A stretch of 64,000 nucleotides of DNA from Petunia secreta (lineage: Eukaryota > Streptophyta > Magnoliopsida > Solanales > Solanaceae). The position numbers and the translations under genes were made by a program. This document shows, piece after piece, positions 32,712 through 43,579 of this stretch (positions are counted from its first letter, which is position 1; each line of letters opens with the position of its first letter). The notes below the pieces were generated by a model, which made no database searches, was not told where the DNA came from, and saw nothing but the letters and a program-made list of their open reading frames with translations. Location of the stretch: contig JARKIP010000023.1 in assembly GCA_029990175.1 (NCBI GenBank), positions 26,121,501 through 26,185,500 on the forward strand. The letters are read 5' to 3'.

Positions 32712-34353
32712 TCAAACTGCAGAGTCTGGAGGTGCTGCAGACCGGTCTGAATCTGCGGTCTGAGCAGTGGAAGGATCTAACAATGTAGTGCCAGCTGCGT
32801 CCATCGCATCAATCAGCGACCCCTCCATAGTAATGGCAGTAGCCGTAGCAGGCTCTGCAGCAGTGCCCTCAGTAGCACTCAAATCCACAACCTCCGGTGT
32901 AGGCTCTACGTCAGTCTGGGTACCAATGGAGCGAGTCACTCGAGCACCTTGCACAGAAGCCGAGATCTCAGCCAGCCTATGCATCATCAATGTATCTCAG
33001 GCTTCCAACTGAGTCATCAGCAGTCTATCCTGTGCCTCCTGCTCCTGCCTCCATTTGGCCAACTCGGCCTCAACTGCCTCAACTCGCATAGGCATAGATC
33101 TCCCGTCCTTCTTCTAAGCCGATGGGTCCTGAACTGATGTGATGTCATGTACCTTTGGTTCCCCCACATACTCATCTGAACCATAAAATGGAACCTTATG
33201 TTTCTTCATTAATGCTGTCAAGTGTGCACAAAATATAACTTCAGTCTCCTATTTTCCCGTGTGCGCACCATCTGCTCATGCATGATTTCACCTAGATTCA
33301 AGAACATGTCAGTCATAATAGCATACAAGATCAATACCCGCTCCCTAAGAACATTTGTCTGATGCCCAGCTGGCATAAGACGGTTAGTAACCCAGTTGTG
33401 CTGCACCTCTCTATGCATGAACCTCTTAGCTAAGGTGGCGTGATCCCTCGAGGTATTACTAACCCACTCAATTTTTTCTCCTTCTTCAGCCGGTTGCTCA
33501 CATAACACATCAATGATAGCCTCATAATCTGGATTGGCGGACAACCTGTGGAAGTCTTCCATAGCTGCGTTGTTGGCCCTGTAATAAGCATTTATAGCAC
33601 GAGCAGACAAATCAACATCAACCTCTTGAATCCGTACTGTATCAGTCTTTTCAGGGTCCCAATTAGCATATAATTCCTTCACAGCAGTCACATTGGCCTT
33701 ACCCTTAGGCCCTTGCATAAACCTCTCCCACTTTCTCTCGTGTACCTTTGTAAGGATCTCTGGGAATTCTCACTCACATGCGTGGAAATTTAGGCCTTTC
33801 TCTCGAGTAATTCTCTTTCCAACGATCCATTGGTAGGCCCTGTAAGCATCCTCACTAACAAACTGATCCTCCTAAAGTGATCTACAATAGGAGCGCTGGT
33901 GGAAGGTATATCCGAGGGCAGAGGGGTCTCATCATCATCATTATCAGAAACCTCATCATCATCAGATTCATCCTCTGCATTCGAACTATCATCCTCAGGT
34001 TGAACCGGATTTTTGCCTTTTTCTTTTATTGCCACTGTCTTTCGCTTCTTGTTTGGTGGTTTAGAAGTGCCACCTTCCTTGATAATGACTGGTTTTTCTG
34101 GCCTGCTTGAAGCTTTTCTCTTCCCCTTGGTTGCCTGAGGAGCGCAGGTGGCTTGGGCATTAGGAGCCAACCCCTTCTTTGCTATTGGGATAACTTCAGG
34201 TGCCTCACTAGTCTTCTCCAAATCCTGGGCTGATTTATCTTGCCTTTTCTTTGATCGTTGCTCATTGGTAGCCTTTCCATCCGTTGGTTTCCTTGGTGGT
34301 TGGCTCCCGGCTCCACCTCCACCTCTCTTGGAAGTTTTTTGTGCATCAACCAT
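32712..34353 (-). pseudogene. Athila1 extra ORF after integrase
   Basis: Starts MVDAQKTSKRGGGG at 34353. The N-terminal third is basic (KGKRKASSR and PPNKKRKTV, possible nuclear localisation signals) followed by an acidic run (SDDDEVSDNDDDE). After a stop near 33790 and frame changes, 33718-33218 gives VKELYANWD, then NPDYEAIIDVLC and HNWVTNRLMPAGH, parallel to VQEFYANWD and RPDYKAMREALC in Athila2. The tail (32990-32712) is Ala/Thr/Asp-rich. Position matches the so-called envelope-like ORF of Athila elements, but the domain resembles the 'putative plant transposon protein' type. Inactive; function unknown. Confidence 0.65.
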
Positions 34354-35976
34354 TGTACAATTAAATTCCTGCACGAAAACAATGTACCATTAGCCTATGG
34401 ATTGCAACCAAGTCTTATTAAGATAGCAAAATAACTAGTTCTTTTCACGCTTTGGTTGTAGCTCACTCTGTGCGAAAGCACCCCACACTTAAGCTCATAT
34501 GTATTACCCAGTTAAATAATCAAAGCTCATTGTGCACTCATTATGTCAATCGCAAGGTACTCAGACATCCCTCACGTGCACCTCTTTGTTTCAAACAATT
34601 CTTAAGTGTAGAATTCACCAAAGTGTGCACATGGGGTCTCCACACCCCACACTTATGCTCTACTTCATCTCAAAATTATGGAGAAATATTATCTTAAGCA
34701 AAGCAATAAGAGCAGCCCGTGAATTGCACAACGAGGCAATGGCTCGCTCATGTAAAGTGCAAAACAACACTTCTAGTGTATGAATAAAGTGCATTGAGTG
34801 TCGTTCATAAGAAAACACTTTAAATCAGCCCCATGTCCTAATTCTAACTAATATATGTTCAACTTATGCCCCCTAATTGATTTGGCTACTCAGACTTCGC
34901 CAAAGACTTCAAAATATTCATTGGAAAATTTTATCAAACACCTTACATGCAGTAAATTGGACAGCTTGTGTATACACTTTTTGTTAATGTTTTGACCTCC
35001 CAACTCCGGGAGCTTACGTATATACACATCATGGTGCATCACCGCACCCCACACAATAAATACCAATCAAAAAGAAGCAAATTTTAGCATGGTTTCATCA
35101 CAACTTTACGTAAAAACTAAACCTAAGGGGAGAGGAGAATGGGAACTATTGTAGCACGACTAATAGTGGGGCGTAGCTTCAGGGAAGAGGGAGACGCACA
35201 AGAGAGAAGGTGAGAAGAGAAGAAATCATAACTGGGATTTTGAAAGCAACCAACAATTTCAGCCGTGAGCTTTTCCTATGTTTCTTTCGTTCACGTTTTT
35301 TTTCTGTTCTTTCCGTGTTCTGTTTTTGTTTTGTGTTGTGTGTGTGTGTTAAGGTAGAAATACTTACTCAAAAATTGAAACACTAGGTGATGCTTTATGC
35401 TTTTGCCACTGACCCACGCTTTATTTCCTCAATTTAATTCGAAACAGTCATTGGCGCGCGACATTAGCTGATGTTTCACCCTTTTTTTGTTTAGTTTCTG
35501 ATCTCCACGCGAAACAGTCATTGGCGCGCAACATGGGTGACTGTTTGGAAAAATTTTTGCTATCAAGAATTTGAAACACCCCTTCATGCTTTCAACATTG
35601 CACACTGATCAAACCAACTATATTTCTTTTTCAAACTAACGGCTGAAACAGCCCTCCATGCGACGCATAGGAGGCTGTTTCGCCTGGTATTAATCTTCAA
35701 AGCCTTCTTTTTCTGGTGCAAGTCTTCTTCCACTGTATTTTGCTCACCCAATGCTTCTTCGTCTCATCTATTGGTCCTCCATCACCTGTAAAAACATACT
35801 GCACAAAGACATTAATATTCACAAAAATCCATTATTTTTGTTCTTTTCTTTTTATATATTTTTTTTATTTTTTTAAATGAAAATACAGATTAACTAACTA
35901 TAAAAACGATAAAACATGGGTTGCCTCCCATGAAGCGCTTGATTTAACGTTGCGGCATGACGAGTACAACCCTCTT
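34354..35976 (-). other. Athila1 spacer between integrase and extra ORF, with hairpins
   Basis: Non-coding. At 35442, 35508 and 35642 there are repeats beginning GAAACAGTCATTGGCGCGC or GAAACAGCCCTCCATGCG, the latter two followed by their complement (TGACTGTTT, GGAGGCTGTTTC), forming hairpins. Related words occur in this element's LTR at 20868-20985. Near 35920-35955 the sequence GGGTTGCCTCCCATGAAGCG matches Athila2 at 52469 (GGGTTGCCTCCTGAGAAGCG). The spacer lies upstream of the extra ORF, so it could contain its promoter or leader; this is inference. Confidence 0.55.
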
Positions 35977-37521
35977 TCAAGGGTCAACCAAAGAAATGGA
36001 GGATTTAAGCCTATCGACTTCACCTCCCCAATATCGCTTCACTCTTTGCCCATTCACTAGAAACGACTTATCCGAGCCCGGGGCTCGCAATGCAATCGCT
36101 CCATGGGGCATCACCTTAACAATTTCAAACGGGTCAGACCACCTTGACTTGAGCTTACCAGGGAAGAGCTTCAACCTGGAGTTAAATAAAAGAACTAGTT
36201 GGCCCGGCTCAATGTGACGATGCTGAATACGCTTATCATGCCACCGCTTAGTCTTCTCCTTATATAACTTGGCGTTTTAATACGCGTGCAACCTAAACTC
36301 ATCGAGTTCATTGAGTTGCAACAATCTCTTCTCACCCGCCAAGCCCATATCAAAATTTAGCTTCTTTATCGCCCAATAGGCCTTATGCTCAAGCTCGACT
36401 GGCAAGTGGCACGCTTTTCCATATACCAGCTTGTACGGTGAAGTTCCAATTGGAGTCTTATAAGCTGTCCTATATGCCCAGAGTGCATCATCGAGCTTGG
36501 TAGCCCAATCCTTCCTATTCGCACTGACAGTTTTCTAAAGAATTTGCTTCACCTCTCTATTGGATAACTCAGTCTGTCCACTGGTTTGCGGATGATAGGC
36601 GGTGGCGACCTTATGCTTGACCCCATATTTAGCTAGAAGGTTGTTTAGCAACTTATTACAAAAGTGTGTACCTTCATCGCTAATCAAAGCCCGCGGAGTT
36701 CCAAACCTGGTGAAAATGTTCTTCTTGACGAAACTCACCACCACCTTCGCATCATTAGCAGGAAAAGCAACAGCCTCTACCCATTTAGACACGTAATCCA
36801 CTGCCAGTAAAATATACTTGTGACCATTCAACGAGGGGAAGGGACCCATGAAGTCGATCCCCCACATATCAAAAATCTCCACCTCTAGAATGCCTTGTAG
36901 AGGCATCTCTTTCTTCCTGGTGATTGTGCCGGTCCTTTGACACCGATCACACTTCTTTACAAAAGCGTGAGCATCTTTGAACAGTGTCGGCCAATAGAAA
37001 CCAGACTGAAGTACTTTGGCGGCTGTTCTATCACCACCATGATGACCCCCATAAGGAGATGCATGGCACTCTTGCAGAACAGCCTCCGTCTCTTCCTAAG
37101 GAATGCATCTTCTCACCAACTGATCTGCACACACTCTAAACAAAAACAGCTCATCCCAAATATAAAATCTCACATCATGAAAGAACCGACGCTTACCTTC
37201 TACAGTCAGATGTGGTGGCTCTACCTCACTTACCAAATAGTTGACATAGTCAGCATACCGTGGGTCCGAGTGATTGGTGATGGCAAAACGTTGCTCATCC
37301 GGGAAGGTTTCTTTGCTCAAACCTCCCTCATCCACATGCTTGTGGTTCTCCAACCTAGATAGGTGGTCAGCTACTTGATTTTCCGTTCCCTTATGGTCTC
37401 GGACTTCCAAGTCAAATTCCTGCAGCAATAACACCCAATGAATTAGTCGAGGCTTAGCATCCTTTTTATCAATTAAGTACCTGATTGCTGCATGGTCTGT
37501 GTAGACAATAACTTTGGTTCC
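35977..37521 (-). pseudogene. Athila1 RNase H end and integrase
   Basis: One frame from 37521 to 35977 with three stops (TAG 37098-37096, TAG 36537-36535, TAA near 36280). It begins mid-RNase H (VIVYTDHAAIRYLIDKKDAK), passes GTENQVADHLSRLEN, the integrase zinc finger (ECHASPYGGH and CDRCQRTG) and the core with D in WGIDFMGPF, D in ISDEGTHF and E after GQTELSNRE. The C-terminal part has LKLFPGKLKSRWSDPFE. Integrase would insert the element; stops and loss of the 5' half make this inactive. Confidence 0.85.
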
Positions 37522-39427
37522 AACCCGATCCATATATTCATACTGTTGCGGTGTGCAACCCGATCCGATCCATGTATTTATATTGTCGCGACGTGCAACC
37601 TGGGATACGAGCCAGAAATATATAGACAAACTGAAATACGTTATGCATACCGTATATATAAAACACCACACGATAGTCACACAATAGTCAGCACGCGGTG
37701 CAATGAAATGGGATGAATGCAGTATGATGCAATGGTGTCACATGTGCCAAATAGATGGAGCGGAATCCTCCTGCTCCGGGGGCGGAATCCTCCTACCCTC
37801 AATATGATGCAATAGAGCGGAATCCTCCTGCTCCGAGGGCGGAATCCTCCTACCCTCAATATGATGCAATGGAGCGGAACCCTCCTACTCCGAGGGCGGA
37901 ATCCTCCTACCCTCCATATGATGCAATGGAGCGGAATCCTCCTGCTCCGAGGGCGGAATCCTCCTACCCTCGATATGATGCAATGGAGCGGAATCCTCCT
38001 GATCCGAGGGCGGAATCCTCCTGCCCTCAATATGATGCAATGTGCATACGAATGCAACATGATGCGATAATAACCCATCACCAGCGCGGGACTCTCATCG
38101 ACAGCTGGAAAGTATATACCAACTCACAACCAAAGTACAATACTCAGATTCTCAATGCAATACCAATAACAGGACATAATATATAATATAAAATATAAAT
38201 CCAAAGCTAAGGCGTAATGAGTACGCCTATCGGCAGCTACACACGTAAGGAACACGTGGTAGAAAATCCACGAGGCCAGGTGCCTCCAAAGAAATGGATA
38301 TAAACACTTACCTCTCCCAAAAGTTAGCATTGCGACCAACAACCGCGTTATTCTTTGAATTCATTGCCAAACGATCCCACTGTGATCAATAAGCAGAAAA
38401 ATATGTCACATTAGGCTAAAGGCTTCATTCCTCACATCTTAGGGCTATCCAGGTAGGAACCTGATACCCTATTCGCATACGCAATACGTAGGCCAGGCCT
38501 CTATACAGGGTTTAAGGTCACGTAATCAAACCCCAAATAATTTACATTTATATGTTGCCCATAACTCGCTGAGTACGAATATATAATCAATTTCATTATC
38601 GGGGTCCATTTGACCCTTCAAACTATTAATTGAACTTGTTAAAACGATGTCTAATATTCCAAGTTTTACCGTTAAAATATATTTAAACACACGTAATAAA
38701 CTCAAATAATATATTAGGATCATTACCTGAATGTTTCAGGGTGAAAATTCTACTTTTTCTCGGCCCCTTTTCTCATTTTCTGGCATTTTTCTTCTTCCCC
38801 GCGTTTCCCTCTGTTTCGTTTCTCGTTTTCTGCTCGTTTTGATGTTTCCGTTCTATCTGGTCCTTAGCATATGCTAAGGACATCCACCGCCTCTTTCATT
38901 ATTTATCTTTTTTCTTTTTCCTTTTTCTTTTTTTTATTTTCTTTTCGCGATGAAAATTAAAACGGTACTCTACGATATTCAAAATAATTCTAACTTTTGC
39001 ATACAAGTTATACAAAATATATGTAAGATACTCGTGAAGGCGGATTTCAAATCAGACTTCCGAAACTCAAGATGTGAATTTAAATGAAAAAAAGTCAAAT
39101 TATTTAACTTTCGGCATTTTAGCGGAAACTAGTCGAACAATATCGAAATTCACTTTCGAAAGTTCACAAAGGTCATAAATAATCATACGAACCCAACGGC
39201 GCTTTTGGATTTCAAATCGGAGCTCATTCGGCAAAACCGAGCTCGAAAATCTCTTTTTAATATTTATCGCCAATAAACACTGAAACCTTCTTCCGATGCC
39301 TATCAAACGAGGTCTGATTTAGCTCAAATTTTACAGACAGGTCCTAATGGACATTATGAATATTTTAAAATTATCGACACGCCAATCGGAGTCCTAACTT
39401 CCGAAACGACTGACCGAGGTCGTTTCA
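37522..39427 (-). repeat. LTR B (3' LTR of Tekay-2, outer end lost)
   Basis: It matches LTR C from CAACCCGATCCATATATTCA onward and ends GACCGAGGTCGTTTCA. The first ~640 bp of the family LTR are absent; sequence to the left is Athila1 RNase H. The joint carries a few shared bases (CAACC). Confidence 0.88.
37756..38041. repeat. 57-bp tandem repeat inside LTR B
   Basis: Five copies of the 57-bp unit described for solo LTR A, with more point differences between copies. Frames through it stay open on both strands because 57 is divisible by three. Confidence 0.95.
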
Positions 39428-39450
39428 TTCTCCTCCACTTAAACTCTCGT
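39428..39450 (-). promoter_or_regulatory. Tekay-2 polypurine tract
   Basis: The minus strand reads AGTTTAAGTGGAGGAGAA immediately before the LTR. A similar tract (CTTTAAGTGGAGGAGTC, minus) recurs near 40825 without an adjoining LTR. Confidence 0.75.
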
Positions 39451-40289
39451 TCATCCTCGAACGAGCCTAAGTCTAAAGCAAGATTCATGCTGATAACAAA
39501 AGAATTTGCACGACCTTCATAAACTATCTCACGGAAATTTTTTTTTCCTCATGATTACAGAATTAAAACTATAACACGAACACTGAACTCTTGGAATAAA
39601 ACATATCTGGATAATATCATAACATCGTTGCCCAACTTATTCTTACTAAGCTGATCCTTCTTTGATCATGAGAGGAGAGTTCTACATTTTCGAAACAAAG
39701 ATACATGAAACTTTGAATAGGTTAACATGATTCAGCCGATTATCACCCCTTCGATATACCTTTTGATATAGAACAGGTCGATGGAACTAAAAATTAGCTC
39801 ATGCTTGATGCAATAGAGGGAACTTTTGAAGTACCTTTTTCACTACATTTTATAGAAGATTTGATGCAAGCTATATTATTTTTACAAACACACTAGGCAA
39901 CATCTCAGTTGATGTTAGTGTTGTTCCACAAGCTCTTTGTGGGAATGTAATTATTCATATCCTAATGTATGTCAAAGGTTCATCTGAACAGGGTCTATCA
40001 TATAAGAATAAGGATCATGCAAATACTTCTGGATAGTATGATGTAGACCAGGAATGATCTCCAGACTGAACATCTACTTCAGGGTATTGTCTTTCAATTG
40101 GAAATATTATGACTTGAAAAAGTAAATATAAAAGAGACATGTAGTTGGACCTTCAGCTGAGGCAGAATACCAGCAACATAGTTGATTACATGTGCACTTA
40201 TAACGCTAAAGTAACTTCTTAAAGAGTTGAGGTGTGAAAGAGATATACATACCAATGATGTATTGTCGACAAGCTGCACTAGACCGTTA

Positions 40290-40650
40290 ACTCTAAATTT
40301 CCATGAAGTAAAACAACGTCAGTATGAGGATCCAATTCTAGTTGAATATAGACAGATAGCTAGAAGAAAAACGGAGTAGCCATATAGGGTTACTACTGAC
40401 GGTGTTTTCATATATAAAGATAGACTTTATGTTCGTGATATTGTAGATTTACGTGGACAGATTATGATAGAGCCACATTATTCCAAATACATTGTTCATC
40501 CAGGTTCGTCTAAGATGTACCATGATCTTAAGCAGATTTATTAGTGGGATGGAATGAAGTGTGACATAGCAGAATTTGTGGCTCAATGTTCTAATTAGCA
40601 GCAAGTTAAAATCATGTCATCTTTCCAGACTTTATGCTTTCAGCAGATAG
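40290..40650 (+). pseudogene. Plus-strand gypsy integrase zinc-finger fragment
   Basis: On the plus strand, TTDGVFIYKDRLYV, IMIEPHYSKYIVHPGSSKM, YHDLKQIY and KCDIAEFVAQCSN follow the order of the Tekay integrase N-terminal zinc-binding region (H...H...C..C), with stops. The orientation opposes the host element Tekay-2, so it is a separate fragment. Confidence 0.65.
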
Positions 40651-41899
40651 GTACGTATATATGATCAGGTTTCCAGCTTATCTCTGTCATTAATAGATTA
40701 TTAGTGGGTTTAGCAGAGATCGACACTCATTGTAGGTTTCTGTCGTGCCCTTACTTTGGGTCGTGAGAAAAGTGGTATCAACACCTCGGAGATTTAGTAT
40801 TACCATTCAGTATTTGGAGGAAGACTCCTCCACTTAAAGAACAAACTCATGCAGCCATTTGAATAGGAATAACCATCCTCACACAGTCTGCTGGACTAAA
40901 GAAGATTTGGCTAAAAGCTGAACGTAGGCAGACCTAAGCTACCAACTACCCTTTCGAGTTGCCAAACAGCTGCAACTCTCGAGTTCACAACTCCATACCT
41001 TTGCTGTAAACACCACCGCCTGATGGATGGTACTTCTATATAAAAATTTCGGCAGAGTTTCCCCTGAAACTGGATGATCCGCAAAACAGAACAAGTGCTA
41101 TACTATACACAGGAATGGATACCCGGATAAACTAATATCCAAAACAATAATATGCTTACTCGGCTACAATAACACGTACTCTGGCTCAACACAGTGAACG
41201 TCACAAGCGGCTACCAATCGCCCAAGCTCACTAGTGCCGGACGAAGAAGAAATGGAAATGGATCGAGGATAGAAATAATTAGAGCTTCAGGAAATTCATC
41301 TTCTTATTTTCTTGGCTACCAAAGCTAGACTGTTTCTGAGTCAGGCTAACCAAAGAATCAAAATTGAAGAAATAGACATTAAATAAGCTTTATGGAATGA
41401 CATCTATGCCAATTTAATCTCCCAATAAAAAGAAACTCTGACAATTTACCAAAAATCCTTTTATAACTAAGACAAGCTCATAGAATAACTTGACTGTACT
41501 AGTGTTTTGAACTAAGATGAAATACGTAGATCGAATATTACTTAGTAATCACTTTGCACCGGAAGAAACGATAACACTTTCTGATGGTGACGAACTAGAA
41601 TCCCATCATCCAACCAACACGAAATTTTGAGAAGAGAGATAAACTGATTTGATATAATAAGAGAAGGTGGAACAACAAGATGCCAGGCAGACAATACTGA
41701 CACTTACTACCAAATCTCTCACATTTAAACTAGAAAAATTAGTAAGGTCTCACAAATGCCAGGAATAAATCATACCAGAAGCTCACTCCTCTACCGAAAC
41801 CGATTCTTAATAAAAATGACATCAAAGGAAACCATCGAAACATGATAAGGCACACCCTTTCCCGATCGATCAAAAGAATCAAATCTTACTCACATTTAA

Positions 41900-43420
41900 G
41901 AGAAGAAGAAATACTTGGGTCTACTACCTCGGATGCCTCAGCATCCTGCCAGGCTGGCAGTTCATAAAACTGCCTATGCGGCTGAACTAAGCCGCTACAC
42001 TGATAATTACCTTCTGAAGAACTACTACCACCACGCTCTCAACCGCTACTAGATGGTGGCATTTCTCTGGCTGATTGAGATCTAAATGAAATCCCCTGCG
42101 ACTGCGCAGATGCCTAATAACGAGAGAAAAGACGACTGCCTACTTGTCGGAGTAAGGAAAAATCTTCAAAGGATAGCCAGACTCACGACAATGATAACAG
42201 GAAAACTCCTCAAAGGATAATCAGACTCACGACAATGATAACACCTTTTCACCGACTATAGGAGCTGGACAGATTGTTGATAGCTACAAAGAGAAAGCTG
42301 AGTCTAATCTTGATGAACTACCCGCGCACTCTGAGAATCGCGCTCTACAAGCTGAGATAACCTGGAAGGTGACCTCCCAAAATAATCAGAACTCTTACCT
42401 CCAAATGAGGTACCATGGTTACCCACTAGGGCCACGGGATCTCTTGCTCTCCTGCTCTAACTTATGGTATGCCTCGTACCTCTGAGCAATATTAATAACA
42501 ACATCAACTGAAATCTCGACCTCAATCTCTCGAGCCACCTGGGATCTCAAGGAAAAAGAAAGGTCATCAATAAATCTTTGAATCTCTCGAAAGGCTCATG
42601 GACTAGTTCTAATGCATATCCAGCCATTCTATAGAATTCAATCTCATATTCTGAAACACCACCAGGTTAACCGACAGGCTACCCTGTCCAATCCACTCAA
42701 ACTGGAAACACTTTTCATCTCGCTCGATACTCGAAAGGATTTTTTTTCCACGAATCTAGAAGAAAAACTGAATCAAGTTAGCTAATAAAAGAGCGGCCCA
42801 CCAATTCAAGGCTGGACTCTGAAATCGAAAAGCAGAATAATCAACACCATACCGCTCGATATAACACGAGACTGAAGGATATGTTGACATCATTTTATAT
42901 TAAAAAGAATCACGAGGTTTATCTGATGCATTGCTTAAGAATATCAGAAGGTTCAACCGCGTAAAATAATGCATCCTCTTCGGATATTCGGACCGAACTG
43001 ATACCTCGGCTGGCTAACCAGCCAGAACAATTAGAGGTACAACACATACTACTTCCGGAATATAATTTACTGCAGAAATATTAAGAACCAGAAAGGAGCT
43101 CCCTGAGATCGAACGTCTGCACATGCGGCAACCTGATAGGCTGCCCAATGAATAATAGGTTCTTACGGTATCTGCGTCGCAAAGATTCTCGTAAAGCATC
43201 GTAGAGAGCCAAGGGAACTACAAGGCCCTGCTCCCTTGCCCATCGCGAGCTCGTACAGCTGGGACCTCCGTAACTAGATCGTCAGCACGATCAAAACTCT
43301 CGGGGCTTCGTCAGTGCTAGCCCCAGGCTAGACTGCTTCGTCCTGAACTCCTTCCGTTTGCTGATTTGTCGTACGAGGGTTCACAGTTACCACGAACGAA
43401 TTAACGAAAATACTTTTGCA
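41900..43420 (-). pseudogene. Tekay-2 gag and start of protease
   Basis: Minus strand. Near 43390 the frame reads RTTNQQTEGVQDEAV (gag start region). At 42660-42600 GVSEYEIEFYRMAGYALELV and, after a frameshift, words for 'slrsqVAREIEVEISVDVV' and RYEAYHKLEQES match Tekay capsid. Near 41990-41940 the protease linker with 'DAEASEVV' appears. Stops and frameshifts are frequent: inactive. From about 40850 to 41900 only vague pol-like text is left. Confidence 0.6.
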
Positions 43421-43560
43421 TCCTAGACCGACACACGATCAGAAATGAAGGAAGTGAAACTTCCTAAATGCCATCATAGCCCCTCGTAGATAAGTACGGA
43501 CGTCTACGTACCCATCAGCGAGACTCTACTAGAAACTGTCTTAGTCTGGATAGACTCTAA

Positions 43561-43578
43561 ACCGGGCTCTGATACCAA
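43561..43578 (-). other. Tekay-2 primer-binding site
   Basis: The minus strand reads TGGTATCAGAGCCCGG just inside LTR C, complementary to initiator Met tRNA. Confidence 0.88.
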
Positions 43579-43579
43579 C

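Larger units (their letters stand above)
19910..37521 (-). mobile_element. Athila1: 3' part of an Athila-like gypsy element
   Basis: A minus-strand element. From left to right: 3' LTR (19910-21172), polypurine tract, 3' UTR (split by the Sirevirus-like insertion 21345-31168), extra ORF (34353-32712), spacer with hairpins, integrase, and RNase H, which stops at 37521. Upstream parts (RT, protease, gag, 5' LTR) are missing. The joint at 37521 with Tekay-2 LTR B is not a target duplication. Sequence and layout parallel Athila2 closely (for example TKVIVYTDHAAIRYL versus TRVVVYTDHAGIQYL), but LTR and extra-ORF sequences are strongly diverged. Confidence 0.8.
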
